Of a stretch of DNA of 64,000 bases, positions 53,666-63,061 are shown piece by piece. The stretch comes from Chromatiales bacterium (GTDB taxonomy: Bacteria; Pseudomonadota; Gammaproteobacteria; JAGRGH01). The stretch lies in the NCBI GenBank assembly GCA_020445605.1, contig JAGRGH010000031.1:62001-126000 (forward strand). Direction: 5' to 3'. The notes under the pieces were generated by a model that searched no databases, was not told the DNA's origin, and saw nothing but the letters and a program-made list of their open reading frames with translations. Each line of letters starts with the position of its first letter. The first letter of the stretch is position 1. The translations under genes were made by a program, and so were the position numbers.

Positions 53666-54384
53666 CAGTGCAGCGTCTGCGCGCCGTCTTCGTCCGGCGA
53701 TTCCGCGGCCGTGGCGTCTTTCTCCAGCGCTGCCGGTGCGTCGGCGTTCGGATCGTCCACAACGACGGCGATCTGCTCGCCCGTGACTTCGTCGTTACCG
53801 TCGCCGGCGACCGGCTCGAAGCCGGGCAGCGACAGTTCCATCTCGGCGCTGATCGAATCGAGGTCGCGGATCTCGGCAAGCGATGGGAGATCTTCGAGCG
53901 ACTGAAGCCCGAAGGAATCGAGAAATCCGCGCGTGGTGCCGAACAGCTGCGGGCGGCCCGGGACATCGCGCTGGCCGACCACCCGGATCCAGTCGCGATC
54001 GAGCAGCGTGCGGATGATGTTCGTTGACACCGCCACGCCACGCACGTCCTCGACCTCGCTGCGCGTGATCGGCTGGCGATAGGCGATCAGCGCCAGGGTT
54101 TCCATCAACGCACGCGAATAGCGCTGCGGGCGTTCCTCCCACAGTCGCGAGACCCACTGCGCCAGCCGCGCGGGCACCTGGTAGCGCCAGCCCGAGGCCA
54201 CCCGCACGAGTTCGATGCCGCGGCCTTCGCACTCCGCGGAGAGCGCGTCGAGCGCTGTGCGAACCTCTTCGCGTGTGGGCGCCTCGTCAAGCGCGAACAG
54301 CGCGACGATCGCGTCGACATCGAGCGGCTTGCCGGCGGCCAGCAACGCGGCCTCGACGATGGATTTCAGATCAGGATTCGACAT
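53665..54384 (-). CDS. scpB: Segregation and condensation protein ScpB
   Basis: A 239-residue winged-helix kleisin partner: KSIVEAALLAAGKPLDVDAI, ALMETLALIAYRQPITRSEVEDVRGV and LLDRDWIRVVGQRDVPGRPQLFGTT (given here in parts of the conserved core). C-terminal 60 residues are acidic and variable. ATG 54384 (MSNPDLK) is preferred; it lies inside the 3' end of scpA, giving a 14-base overlap. Part of the SMC-ScpAB condensin complex. Confidence 0.94.
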   Translation of the reverse strand: MSNPDLKSIVEAALLAAGKPLDVDAIVALFALDEAPTREEVRTALDALSAECEGRGIELVRVASGWRYQVPARLAQWVSRLWEERPQRYSRALMETLALIAYRQPITRSEVEDVRGVAVSTNIIRTLLDRDWIRVVGQRDVPGRPQLFGTTRGFLDSFGLQSLEDLPSLAEIRDLDSISAEMELSLPGFEPVAGDGNDEVTGEQIAVVVDDPNADAPAALEKDATAAESPDEDGAQTLH

Positions 54385-55201
54385 CGCTCTCTTCCTGCGC
54401 CGGACCGCCATGCACGAACAGATGGATCGGTCCGTAGGGTTCGTTCTGCACGATTTTCAACAGGGATTCCTTCACCAGTTCGAGCACGGCCAGGAACGAC
54501 ACGACCACGCCGAGCCGGCCCTCGGTCGGGTCGATCAGGTCGGCGAGCTGCACGACGCCGTCTTCCGGCAACAGCGAGAGTATGCGCACCATGCGCTCGC
54601 GCACACTGAGCGGCTCGCGCCGCACGTGATGATGTTCGAACAACTCCGCGCGCCGCACGACATCGGCGAACGCCAGCAGGAGTTCGGTCAGCTGCGGTGC
54701 CGGCGGCGGACGCTCGCGACGCGGATGCGGATATTCGGCACCGACCGGGAACACGTCGCGGCCGAGTTGCGGCAGCACGTCGAGGTCCTCCGCGGCCTGG
54801 CGGAAACGCTCATATTCCTGCAGGCGACGCACGAGTTCGGCGCGCGGATCGTCCTCGTCCTCGCCGGCGTTGGGCGGGCGCGGCAGCAGCATGCGCGACT
54901 TGATCTCGGCGAGCATCGCGGCCATGACCATGTATTCCGCGGCCAGTTCGAGCTTCATGTCCTTCATCAGCTCGACGTAGTCCATGTACTGGCGCGTGAT
55001 CTCCGCGATCGGGATATCGAGGATGTCGAGGTTCTGTCGCTTGATCAGATACAGCAGCAGATCGAGCGGCCCGGAAAAGGTCTCCAGAAAGACCTCGAGC
55101 GCATCCGGCGGGATGTAGAGGTCCTTCGGCAGCGTCGTCCAAGCCTCGCCCGAGACCACGGCGAACGGCATCTCGGTTTGTTCCGGAGCGGATTCGCTCA
55201 T
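54371..55201 (-). CDS. scpA: Segregation and condensation protein ScpA
   Basis: A 276-residue kleisin with the family core FSGPLDLLLYLIKRQNLDIL, IAEITRQYMDYVELMKDMKL, EYMVMAAMLAEIKSRMLLP and a C-terminal winged helix (GRLGVVVSFLAVLELVKESL). It bridges SMC heads with ScpB. The start overlaps the trpS stop by 4 bases (ATGA). An smc gene is not in the window. Confidence 0.95.
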   Translation of the reverse strand: MSESAPEQTEMPFAVVSGEAWTTLPKDLYIPPDALEVFLETFSGPLDLLLYLIKRQNLDILDIPIAEITRQYMDYVELMKDMKLELAAEYMVMAAMLAEIKSRMLLPRPPNAGEDEDDPRAELVRRLQEYERFRQAAEDLDVLPQLGRDVFPVGAEYPHPRRERPPPAPQLTELLLAFADVVRRAELFEHHHVRREPLSVRERMVRILSLLPEDGVVQLADLIDPTEGRLGVVVSFLAVLELVKESLLKIVQNEPYGPIHLFVHGGPAQEESDVES

Positions 55202-56415
55202 CGGTAGTTCAGGCCGATCGCCGCGCGTACATCGGCCAGGGTCTCGCGCGCGACCGTGGCCGCCGCGTCGCAGCCTTCGTTGACGATCGTGCGCACGAGT
55301 TCCGGCTGCTGTTCGTATTCGCGCGCACGCTCCTGCATGGGACGCAGTTCATCAAGCACCGCATCGATGACGCGCTGCTTGCAGTCGATGCAACCGATCT
55401 CCGCGCTGGTGCAGCCGGCATGCGCCCACTGCCGAGTCGCTTCGTCGGAATAGACCTTGTGGAACGCCCAGACCGGACACTTCTCTGGCGTGCCCGGATC
55501 GTTGCGGCGCACGCGCGCCGGATCGGTCGGCATGGTGCGCAGTGACTGCGCGACCGTGTCCGGTTCGTCACGCAGTGCAATGGTGTTGTTGTAGGACTTC
55601 GACATCTTCTGGCCGTCCAGCCCGGGCATCTTCGACGCCTCGGTCAGCAGCGGCTGCGGTTCGGGCAGGATGACCTTGCCGGTGCCCTCGAGATAGCCGA
55701 ACAGCCGCTCTCGATCGGCGACGGTCAGGTTCTGCTGGGTTTCGAGCAGTGCGCGGGCGCTTTGCAATGCGGCACTGTCGCCCTGCTCTTGGTAGGCGCG
55801 ACGATAATTCGCATAGAGCTTCGCGGCCTTCTTGCCCATCTTGCGCGCCGCGGTCTCGGCCTTCTCCTCGAACTCCGGCTCGCGACCGTAGATGTGGTTG
55901 AACCGGCGCGCGACCTCGCGGGTCAGCTCCACGTGCGCGACCTGATCCTCGCCAACCGGGACCTGCCCGGCGCGATAGATCAGGATGTCGGCCGCCTGCA
56001 GCAACGGATAACCGAGAAAGCCGTAGGTGCCCAGGTCGCGTTCCTTCAGCCGTTCCTGCTGATCCTTGTAGCTCGGCACGCGTTCGAGCCAGCCGAGCGG
56101 CGTGATCATCGACAGCAGCAGGTGCAGTTCCGCATGTTCGGGCACGCGCGACTGCACGAAGATGCGCGCATCGCCCGGATCGACACCGGCGGCGAGCCAG
56201 TCGATGACCATGTCCCAGACATGCGCCTCGATGTCGCGCGAGCTGTCGTAATGCGTGGTCAGCGCATGCCAGTCCGCCACAAAGAAAAAGCATTCGAACT
56301 CGTGTTGCAGGCGCACCCAGTTCTTCAGCACGCCGTGGTAGTGGCCGAGGTGCAGCCGGCCGGTCGGGCGCATGCCGGAAAGGACGCGCCGGAACTGCAC
56401 GGGAATCGTATTCAA
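55198..56415 (-). CDS. trpS: Tryptophanyl-tRNA synthetase
   Basis: A class I synthetase of about 405 residues with HLGHYHG (HIGH) and GQKMSKSYNNTI (KMSKS), FVADWHALTTHYD and the Cys-containing CTSAEIGCIDCKQRVID typical of this subtype. It is about 70 residues longer than E. coli TrpS, mostly in this middle/C-terminal part. The frame begins with TTG at 56415; GTG at 56400 or ATG at 56373 (too late, inside RVLSGM) are alternatives. First gene of trpS-scpA-scpB-rluB. Confidence 0.94.
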   Translation of the reverse strand: MNTIPVQFRRVLSGMRPTGRLHLGHYHGVLKNWVRLQHEFECFFFVADWHALTTHYDSSRDIEAHVWDMVIDWLAAGVDPGDARIFVQSRVPEHAELHLLLSMITPLGWLERVPSYKDQQERLKERDLGTYGFLGYPLLQAADILIYRAGQVPVGEDQVAHVELTREVARRFNHIYGREPEFEEKAETAARKMGKKAAKLYANYRRAYQEQGDSAALQSARALLETQQNLTVADRERLFGYLEGTGKVILPEPQPLLTEASKMPGLDGQKMSKSYNNTIALRDEPDTVAQSLRTMPTDPARVRRNDPGTPEKCPVWAFHKVYSDEATRQWAHAGCTSAEIGCIDCKQRVIDAVLDELRPMQERAREYEQQPELVRTIVNEGCDAAATVARETLADVRAAIGLNYR

Positions 56416-56496
56416 GCGGGGAAGCCGGGGTCAGGGAAGGGTCGCCGGGACTCTACGCGATGGCGAAAGCCGGCTGCAAGCCGCGCGGTCATCGAT

Positions 56497-58323
56497 TCAG
56501 TCGGCCGGCCCGCCGGCGTACAGCGCCTCAATCTCGGCGGCGAAACGCCGCGCGACCTCGGCACGGCGGACCTTCAGCGTCGGCGTCAGCAGGCCATTGT
56601 CGACCGTCCAGGGCGCCAGTGCCAGATGCACCCGGCGGATCTTCGCGTAGCCGGGAAAGCCCTTCAGCGCCGCGCGGATTCGCGCCAATACGGCGTTGTG
56701 CGCCGCGGGCGCCGCGAGGCTTGCCGGTGCGGCCGGGTCCAGGTCCAACGTACGCGCAAAGGCCGGCCAGTGTTCCGCGCTCAGCACCACGAGCGCCGCG
56801 AGGTACGCCCGGCCCTCGCCGACGACCATGACCTGTTCGATGAGGTCGTCGAGCACGATCGCGAGTTCCATGTCGCCCGGCGGCAGCTTCTCGCCATTGG
56901 AAAGCACGAGAATGTCCTTGAGCCGGCCGGTGATGTAGATGTGGCCGTCGTCGACGCGCGCCTGGTCGCCGGTGTGCAGCCAGCCGTCGGCGTCGATCAT
57001 CGCGCGCGTCGCGGCATCGTTGTTCCAGTAGCCGAGCATGCAGCCCGGGGTCTTCACGAGCAGTTCGTCATCCGCTCCGATGCGCACCTCCACGCCACGC
57101 AGCGGCACGCCGACGCTGTGCGGGTCGTTGTCGGCGGGCAGGTTCACGCTGATCACCGGGCTGGTCTCGGTGAGGCCGTAGCCCTGCAGGATGGTGACAT
57201 CGAGGCCGAGGAAGGTGCGTGCCACGGCCGGCGGCAGGGCCGCGCCGCCGCTGACCGCAAGGCGCAGCGCGCCGCCCAGACGCTGGTGCAGGCGCGTGGC
57301 GATGAGACTGCGCAGCACCGGCCAGGCCAGCTGGTTCGGGTGCCAGCGCGCGCGACCCTGGCTGCGCAGAAACCGCCGCCAGCCGACCGCCACGGCCGAA
57401 CCGAACAGCCAGCGCGCCACGGTCGACTGGCTGCGCAGCTGGTCGTTGAGCCGCGCGTAGACCCGCTCGAAGATGCGCGGCACCGAGATCAGAATGGTCG
57501 GGCGCACCGCCTCAATGTCCGCGGCGAGCTGCGCGACCGAGCGCGAATACGCCACGCTGCACCCGGCAAGCATCGGCAGGTAGTAGCCGCCGGTGCGCTC
57601 CAGGGTGTGCGACAGCGGCAGGAACGACAGCATGCGGTCCTCGGCGTAGATGTCGATCATAGTCAGCGCCGAATACGCGACCGACAGCATGTTGTGATGC
57701 GAGAGCATCACACCCTTCGGCCGGCCCGTGGTGCCGGAGGTGTAGACGATCGAGGCGAGTTCGTGCGGATCGCCCGCGCGCCGGGCCGCCGCGGCGCCGG
57801 TGTGGCGCACGCAGTCCGGCACCAGCCGCACGCGTTCATCGGCGGCGGCCTCTTCGGCACCGTCGCGTCCGGGCTCCAGAATCCACACCCGCCGCAGCGG
57901 TGAGTTTTCGCCAAGCGCGGCCCTGAGCCGCCGCCAGCGGCCGGTGTCCTGGATCAACAGCAGCTGCGTGCCGGAATCGGTCAGCACGAAGTCGGCGTTC
58001 TCCGGGCGGTCCTCGGTATACAGCGGCACGACGACCAGCCCGAGCCCGAGCGCGGCCTGATCGAAGATCACCCACTCCTTGCAGTTCCTGAGCAGCACCG
58101 CGACGCGGTCGCCGGGCTTCAGCCCCTCGGCGCGCAGCGCCGCCTGCCAGCAGGCGACCGCATGGCCGACCTCGCCCCAGGTGCTCTCGATCCAGGTGTC
58201 GGTCGCCCGGTCATGCGTCAGGTAGGCGACGCGGTCGGCGCTGCGCTCGACGCGGCGCATGAACAGGCTGTCGAGCGTGCCGGCCTCGTCAAGGGAAATC
58301 AGGTCTGGGGACCGTTCGGGCAT
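56497..58323 (-). CDS. Long-chain acyl-CoA synthetase (FadD15/FAA1-type)
   Basis: A 608-residue ANL enzyme with P-loop IVYTSGTTGRPKGVMLSHHN, GYGLTETSPVISVN, and the DGWLHTGDQARVDDGHIYI and GRLKDILVLSNGEK linker region. The wording (LPLSHTLERTGGYYLPMLAG) is that of long-chain fatty acid-CoA ligases that lack a C-terminal conserved lysine motif. Membrane-associated, feeding fatty acids to beta-oxidation or lipid synthesis. ATG at 58323 (MPERSPDLISL) fits; the long frame beyond it runs antisense through thiS and thiG. Confidence 0.92.
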   Translation of the reverse strand: MPERSPDLISLDEAGTLDSLFMRRVERSADRVAYLTHDRATDTWIESTWGEVGHAVACWQAALRAEGLKPGDRVAVLLRNCKEWVIFDQAALGLGLVVVPLYTEDRPENADFVLTDSGTQLLLIQDTGRWRRLRAALGENSPLRRVWILEPGRDGAEEAAADERVRLVPDCVRHTGAAAARRAGDPHELASIVYTSGTTGRPKGVMLSHHNMLSVAYSALTMIDIYAEDRMLSFLPLSHTLERTGGYYLPMLAGCSVAYSRSVAQLAADIEAVRPTILISVPRIFERVYARLNDQLRSQSTVARWLFGSAVAVGWRRFLRSQGRARWHPNQLAWPVLRSLIATRLHQRLGGALRLAVSGGAALPPAVARTFLGLDVTILQGYGLTETSPVISVNLPADNDPHSVGVPLRGVEVRIGADDELLVKTPGCMLGYWNNDAATRAMIDADGWLHTGDQARVDDGHIYITGRLKDILVLSNGEKLPPGDMELAIVLDDLIEQVMVVGEGRAYLAALVVLSAEHWPAFARTLDLDPAAPASLAAPAAHNAVLARIRAALKGFPGYAKIRRVHLALAPWTVDNGLLTPTLKVRRAEVARRFAAEIEALYAGGPAD

Positions 58324-58434
58324 GGTGTTTCGCGTGAACTCGTGCGGGGGTGCCGCACGGCACCGTGGATCGATTCGGAGATTGTAGACGAGCGCAATCG
58401 CCCCACCCGCCCGGCCGGTGTAGACTTCGGCCCA

Positions 58435-58460
58435 CGGGGCGGTTTGCAAGACCCGCCCCG
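58435..58460 (+). promoter_or_regulatory. GC-rich hairpin in the thiS leader
   Basis: CGGGGCGG (58435-58442) pairs with CCGCCCCG (58453-58460) 19 bases before the thiS ATG. There is no thiamine-pyrophosphate riboswitch signature between 58324 and 58479, so this stem is the only visible structure; its role is unknown. Confidence 0.4.
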
Positions 58461-58479
58461 AAGCCGATCCAGCCAGTCC

Positions 58480-58692
58480 ATGCAGCCGCCCATCCGCATC
58501 TACGTCAACGACGAGCCGCACGAGGTGCCGGGCGACCTGACCGCCGCCGGTCTGATCGAGCGGCTGGAGTTGGCCGGCCGCCGGCTCGCGCTGGAGGTCA
58601 ACGAGGAGATCGTGCCGCGCAGCCGGCTGGACTCGCATCGCCTGAACGCCGGCGACCGCGTGGAGATCGTCCATGCCATCGGCGGCGGCTGA
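58480..58692 (+). CDS. thiS: Sulfur carrier protein ThiS
   Basis: A 70-residue ubiquitin-fold protein ending in the obligatory Gly-Gly (HAIGGG). The C-terminal glycine is thiocarboxylated and donates sulfur to the thiazole ring of thiamine. Begins MQPPIRIYVNDEPHEVPGD. It has an extra glycine compared with most GG-ended members. Operon with thiG 27 bases downstream. Confidence 0.93.
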   Translation: MQPPIRIYVNDEPHEVPGDLTAAGLIERLELAGRRLALEVNEEIVPRSRLDSHRLNAGDRVEIVHAIGGG

Positions 58693-58719
58693 CCCCCACT
58701 TTATTGCTTCAGCAAGAAG

Positions 58720-59535
58720 ATGAGCCAAGCATTCGACCTGCAATCCGCCAACGCCGGCGCGGACCTGCTGACCATCGCCGGACGCGAGTTTTCTTCGCGC
58801 CTGATGGTCGGCACCGGCAAGTACAAGGATCTCGATGAAACCCGCGCGGCGATCGACGCTAGCGGCGCGCAGATCGTCACCGTCGCCGTGCGGCGCACGA
58901 ACATCGGTCAGAACGCCAACGAGCCGAACCTGCTTGAGGTCGTGCCGCCGGACCGCTTCACGATCCTGCCGAACACCGCCGGCTGCTACAACGCCAAGAC
59001 CGCCGTGCGCACCTGCCTGCTGGCGCGCGAGCTGCTCGACGGTCACAAGCTCGTGAAGCTCGAGGTGCTCGGCGACAGCAAGACCCTGTATCCCGATGTC
59101 ACGGCGACGCTGGAGGCCGCGGAAACCCTGATCGCCGACGGCTTCGAGGTCATGGTCTACACCAGCGACGACCCGATCATCGCCAAGCGACTGGAAGAGA
59201 TGGGCTGCGTGGCGGTCATGCCGCTGGCCGCGCCGATCGGTTCGGGTCTCGGCATCCAGAACCGCTACAACCTGCTCGAGATCGTCGAGAACGCCAGGGT
59301 GCCGATCATCGTCGATGCCGGCGTAGGCACCGCATCGGATGCCTCCATCGCGATGGAACTCGGCTGCGACGGCGTGCTGATGAACACCGCAATCGCCGAG
59401 GCCCGACATCCCGTGCTCATGGCCTCGGCGATGAAAAAGGCCATCGAGGCCGGCCGCGAGGCGTTCCTTGCCGGGCGCATGCCGCGGCGCCGCCACGCGA
59501 GCGCCTCGTCGCCCACGCAGGGTGTCGTGAGCTGA
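58720..59535 (+). CDS. thiG: Thiazole synthase ThiG
   Basis: A 271-residue TIM-barrel enzyme condensing DXP, dehydroglycine and ThiS thiocarboxylate. Motifs: [40 protein letters not shown], the Schiff-base lysine in LVKLEVLGD (K113), [10 protein letters not shown] and [21 protein letters not shown]-terminal tail is slightly extended ([15 protein letters not shown]). The dehydroglycine source (ThiH or ThiO) is not in the window. Confidence 0.96.
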   Translation: MSQAFDLQSANAGADLLTIAGREFSSRLMVGTGKYKDLDETRAAIDASGAQIVTVAVRRTNIGQNANEPNLLEVVPPDRFTILPNTAGCYNAKTAVRTCLLARELLDGHKLVKLEVLGDSKTLYPDVTATLEAAETLIADGFEVMVYTSDDPIIAKRLEEMGCVAVMPLAAPIGSGLGIQNRYNLLEIVENARVPIIVDAGVGTASDASIAMELGCDGVLMNTAIAEARHPVLMASAMKKAIEAGREAFLAGRMPRRRHASASSPTQGVVS

Positions 59536-59571
59536 TCCAGCCCGCGCGCGCCACAGTCACGATCCGTTTCC

Positions 59572-60264
59572 ATGTCTGACGACACCGCGCGCCGCAGCGT
59601 GCGCTCGTTCGTGCTGCGCGCCGGACGCATCACCGTCGCGCAGACCCGCGCGCTCGAACACCTGTGGCCCGTCTGGGGCGTGGAACCCGGCAACGCTGCG
59701 GTGGACTGGAACGCCGTGTTCGCTCGCGACACGGCGAAGACGCTCGAGATCGGTTTCGGCAATGGCGAGGCGCTGCTGGAACTTGCGGCCAAAGCCCCGG
59801 ACAGTGACTTCATCGGCGTCGACGTGCATCCGCCGGGTGTCGGTCACCTGCTCGCGGGCATCGAACGACTCGGACTGACCAACGTCCGTGTGCTGCGCGG
59901 TGACGCCATCGGATTTCTCAAGACGGCGTTCACGCCGGAGTCCCTCGACCGCATATTGGTCTGGTTTCCGGACCCGTGGCCCAAGAAGCGTCATCACAAG
60001 CGACGGCTGGTCACCGCGGAGTTTCTGGAGCTCGTCGCGAGCCGGCTGAAACCCGGCGGCATCCTGCATCTGGCAACCGACTGGCAGGACTACGCCGAAC
60101 ACATGCTCGATGCGCTCGACCGACACATGGCGTTCGAAAACAGCGCCGGCCCCGGCGCGTATTCGGCGCGACCCGACTGGCGGCCCGCGACAAAATTCGA
60201 ACAGCGCGGCCTGCGTCTTGGCCATGGCGTGTGGGATCTCATCGCACGCCGCCGACACAACTGA
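59572..60264 (+). CDS. trmB: tRNA (guanine-N7-)-methyltransferase TrmB
   Basis: A 230-residue SAM methyltransferase forming m7G46 in tRNA. Motif I LEIGFGNGEALLELA, DFIGVDVHPPGVGHLL and the signature FPDPWPKKRHHKRRLV are intact. The thiS-thiG-trmB order is widely conserved in gammaproteobacteria. Transcription likely continues from thiG (37-base gap). Confidence 0.96.
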   Translation: MSDDTARRSVRSFVLRAGRITVAQTRALEHLWPVWGVEPGNAAVDWNAVFARDTAKTLEIGFGNGEALLELAAKAPDSDFIGVDVHPPGVGHLLAGIERLGLTNVRVLRGDAIGFLKTAFTPESLDRILVWFPDPWPKKRHHKRRLVTAEFLELVASRLKPGGILHLATDWQDYAEHMLDALDRHMAFENSAGPGAYSARPDWRPATKFEQRGLRLGHGVWDLIARRRHN

Positions 60265-60321
60265 CTAGCAGCATCGCCACAGAATGTTGACCAGCCATCG
60301 CAGGCCGACTACTCTCGCCCG

Positions 60322-60642
60322 ATGGAGAAGCACAGCACGGACCGCGAAACCCAACGCGATAATCAGGATCGCGCGCGATCGAGAGAAGAAATGGCGGCTT
60401 ATCTTGAAGCGTGCATGGAAGAGGCCAATGGTGACCCTGCATTCATCGCCAAAGCGTTCGGCGACATCGCGCGCGCGAATGGCATGTCTCGGGTGGCGTG
60501 TGATGCCGAAGTCACCCGAGAGAGTCTGTACAAGGCACCTTCCGGCGATCTCTCACCACGTTTTGATGCGGTGCTTGAGGTTGTTGCAGCCCTAGGCCTG
60601 AGATTCCATCACGAAGTGACGAACAAGACTCAACCATACTAA
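60322..60642 (+). CDS. Orphan HigA-like addiction module antidote
   Basis: A 106-residue Xre-type protein matching the addiction-module antidote family: MAAYLEACMEEANGDPAFI, KAFGDIARANGMSRVACDAE (helix-turn-helix), VTRESLYKAPSGDLSPRFDA and VLEVVAALGLRFHHEV. In this family the RelE/HigB-like toxin is usually encoded just upstream; here trmB occupies that position and no toxin ORF is visible on either side. It may be a solitary antitoxin or transcription factor. Confidence 0.8.
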   Translation: MEKHSTDRETQRDNQDRARSREEMAAYLEACMEEANGDPAFIAKAFGDIARANGMSRVACDAEVTRESLYKAPSGDLSPRFDAVLEVVAALGLRFHHEVTNKTQPY

Positions 60643-60727
60643 TTCCGCATCAGATCACCGCATCCCCAAGATCCGAAAGATCACCCCCATACCCGTCGCC
60701 ACTGCAAATCACGCAAGGACCGCAAGC

Positions 60728-61021
60728 ATGCTTGTTTGCCCGAGTTGCAATACCCAGTCGATACAACTACTGGAAAAGCTTGCGTGCACGCGGGCAAAAC
60801 CAATCAACTGTCCGAATTGTCGCGCCACTCTATCGGTGCCGTCGGTGTCTGTTTGGGCGATGATCGCGGGACTGTTCGTGGCAACACTGTTATTTCCATT
60901 GATTTCCGGCGCCGCCTTTGTCCATGGTGCAGGTGCAGTTTTTTGGGGATACTTTGCAATCGGGTCTGTGGTGACAGCATTTGCGGCATTTGCAAAACTT
61001 TCCCTGCCATTTGACCCCTAG
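60728..61021 (+). CDS. Small zinc-ribbon membrane protein
   Basis: A 97-residue protein: N-terminal zinc ribbon with C4-x2-C7 and C28-x2-C31 (plus C20), then two transmembrane helices (about 42-60 and 65-88). No family name can be given. It lies in a lower-GC stretch with the next gene, between trmB and the OsmC fusion, and may be acquired DNA. Confidence 0.6.
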   Translation: MLVCPSCNTQSIQLLEKLACTRAKPINCPNCRATLSVPSVSVWAMIAGLFVATLLFPLISGAAFVHGAGAVFWGYFAIGSVVTAFAAFAKLSLPFDP

Positions 61022-61103
61022 GCTGCTTCTGGCGAGCGCATCAACGATACGTCACTTCCCACCGACCCCAATCACTCTCCATCAAACTCATCCAGATAGC
61101 CTT

Positions 61104-61712
61104 ATGAGACTGATTGCCGGCCTGTTGCTCGTACTGTTGACAGCGGCATGCGGCCAACAACCGGCTGACAACAATTCCATCGAAATTTCGGTTTCCGCGT
61201 GCGCGCACCAGACTCCAAGCGGCGATGTAGAGGAATGCTCACCATCATCAAGCGGAAAGAGGCGCCTAGATTCGATGCTTGCCGAGTATCAGCGGATTGA
61301 CAGGGAATATCCCGGGCCGCCGATCCCGCCGCTAGATGATCTTCACGAAGTCGAGCAAATCGACTCCGACGGAACGATCCATCTCTGGAACGGAGATGCG
61401 CTGGTGCTCGCCGGCCTGAAGTGCGATCACCCTGACCACGTCCGATATTTGCGGGCGGTGTTTCTGAGCGAGTCACGAAAGCAACCTGTTTACCAGCTGA
61501 CTGGACAACAGATCGCCGGTCGAAAACTTGCCTATATCTGGGAAGTCGAGAGGGGACAGCCAACCAAAGTGGCTGGCATCAGGTTCGGGCCGAGCACCAG
61601 CTCACTCAACGAAACCGTTCTATCCAGCGGCTGGTGCAGCCCGATAGAGCAGGACGGGCATCGTTATCACGCGCGTTACGAACAGCTCGCGCGAATGGCA
61701 ACGAGGCCTTGA
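61104..61712 (+). CDS. Hypothetical lipoprotein
   Basis: A 202-residue protein with a lipoprotein signal peptide (MRLIAGLLLVLLTAAC, Cys16). The mature part includes DGTIHLWNGDALVLAGLKCD and LRAVFLSESRKQPVYQLTGQ, which recall the strand pattern of thermonuclease-like domains (substrate Arg/Glu triad not demonstrable). ATG 61104 is the only start giving the lipobox; the open frame upstream is not used. No recognised partner. Confidence 0.65.
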   Translation: MRLIAGLLLVLLTAACGQQPADNNSIEISVSACAHQTPSGDVEECSPSSSGKRRLDSMLAEYQRIDREYPGPPIPPLDDLHEVEQIDSDGTIHLWNGDALVLAGLKCDHPDHVRYLRAVFLSESRKQPVYQLTGQQIAGRKLAYIWEVERGQPTKVAGIRFGPSTSSLNETVLSSGWCSPIEQDGHRYHARYEQLARMATRP

Positions 61713-61718
61713 GCGAAT

Positions 61719-62960
61719 TTACTCCGCCAGCCGACTGCGGATCTTGATCTCGGAGGTCAGGGTACGGGCGACCGGGCAGCGCATCGCGATCTCGACCATG
61801 CGTTCGCGCTGTTCCTGTGTCAGATCGCCGCGCACGTCGATCTCGCGTTCGATCACGTCGACCTTGCCGCCCTTCGATTCGCAGTCCTGACAGTCTTCCG
61901 CATGCACGCGTGAATGGCGTAGCCTGACGGCCACCCCGTCGAGTTTCAGCCCCTTGTGGTTCGCGTACATGCGCAGGGTCATGGACGTGCAGGCCCCGAG
62001 CGCGGCAAGCAACAGTTCGTACGGGCTCGCGCCGGAATCCTGCCCGCCATGCTCGCGCGGTTCATCGGCACGCAGCTTGTGGTTCGCCATCCAGATGTCC
62101 TGCCCATAGGCCGGGCCTTTTTCGACCGCGAGCGCCTCGCCCTGCGCGAGTTCGGGCCAGTGACTGTGCGAATCCACCATTTCCACGGGTTCGGCGAGAT
62201 AGCGCGACGCCCAGACCGAGATCACGTCGGCCGCATACTGCGCATCGGCCGGATGGCTGAGCAGATGATCGGCGTCGTCCAGGGTCACGAAACTCTTCGG
62301 GTGACGCGCCGCCTCGTACAGACGCCGCGCGTGATCGATGTCCACCACGTCATCGGCCGGCGCGTGCAGGATCAACAGCGCGCGGTCCAGATCGGGCAAG
62401 GCATCCAGCACCCGGTGCGCGCGAATATCCTCAAGAAACTGGCGCTGAATGCGAAACCGGCGACCGGCGATCTCCACCTCGGCCGCGCCGTCGCGCTCGA
62501 TTGCGTGGGTGTCAAAATGCGTGGTCACGTGGGCGGGATCGCTGGGCGCGGCAATCGTCACGACCGCGCGGCATTCCGGGATGTGCGCTGCGGCCGTCAG
62601 CGCGGCGGCGCCACCGAGACTGTGGCCGATCAGCACGCTCGGCGCGTGGAACCGCTCCCGCAGGGCGTCGGCCGCGGCCAGCAGATCCGATACGTTCGAG
62701 GTGAAGTTCGTGTTGGCGAAATCGCCCTCGCTGGAACCGAGCCCGGTGAAGTCGAAGCGCAGCACCGCAAACCCGCGCGCGGCGAGTTCGCGTGCGATGC
62801 GGGTCGCGGCACCAATGTCTTTCGAGCAGGTGAAGCAGTGCGCAAACAGCGCCACAGCACGGATGGTGCCGCGCGGCCTTTCCAGCAGTGCGGCGAGCCG
62901 CTGGCCGCTGGCGTTGTCGAAGTCGAAACGTTCGCGCTGGGAGACGGATTCGTGCTGCAT
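61719..62960 (-). CDS. Bifunctional alpha/beta hydrolase - OsmC family protein
   Basis: A 413-residue fusion. Residues 1-255 are an alpha/beta hydrolase (nucleophile S114 in IGHSLGG, ADDVVDIDHARRL, DADHLLSHP); residues 270-413 are an OsmC/Ohr-type domain with DIWMANHKLRADEP, LAALGACTSMTLRMY (peroxidatic-type Cys) and MRCPVARTLTSEI (second Cys). This fusion is a recurring family; the substrate is unknown, but OsmC domains reduce organic hydroperoxides. Divergent from the acyl-CoA synthetase; transcribed toward the lipoprotein gene. Confidence 0.9.
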   Translation of the reverse strand: MQHESVSQRERFDFDNASGQRLAALLERPRGTIRAVALFAHCFTCSKDIGAATRIARELAARGFAVLRFDFTGLGSSEGDFANTNFTSNVSDLLAAADALRERFHAPSVLIGHSLGGAAALTAAAHIPECRAVVTIAAPSDPAHVTTHFDTHAIERDGAAEVEIAGRRFRIQRQFLEDIRAHRVLDALPDLDRALLILHAPADDVVDIDHARRLYEAARHPKSFVTLDDADHLLSHPADAQYAADVISVWASRYLAEPVEMVDSHSHWPELAQGEALAVEKGPAYGQDIWMANHKLRADEPREHGGQDSGASPYELLLAALGACTSMTLRMYANHKGLKLDGVAVRLRHSRVHAEDCQDCESKGGKVDVIEREIDVRGDLTQEQRERMVEIAMRCPVARTLTSEIKIRSRLAE

Positions 62961-63061
62961 GGCGGTTCGCGAGGATGCGGGACGGAAGGATGCTGGCGCG
63001 GATCAGTATACTCAGGGCGCCGCGCCGTCCAGCGCGTACCACCACGGAGCATCCAGCCGCC

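Noticed and set aside
58324-59496. N-terminal extension of the minus-strand acyl-CoA synthetase
   Set aside because: The open frame continues through thiS and thiG antisense, but the conserved protein begins at 58323 and the extension has no domain.
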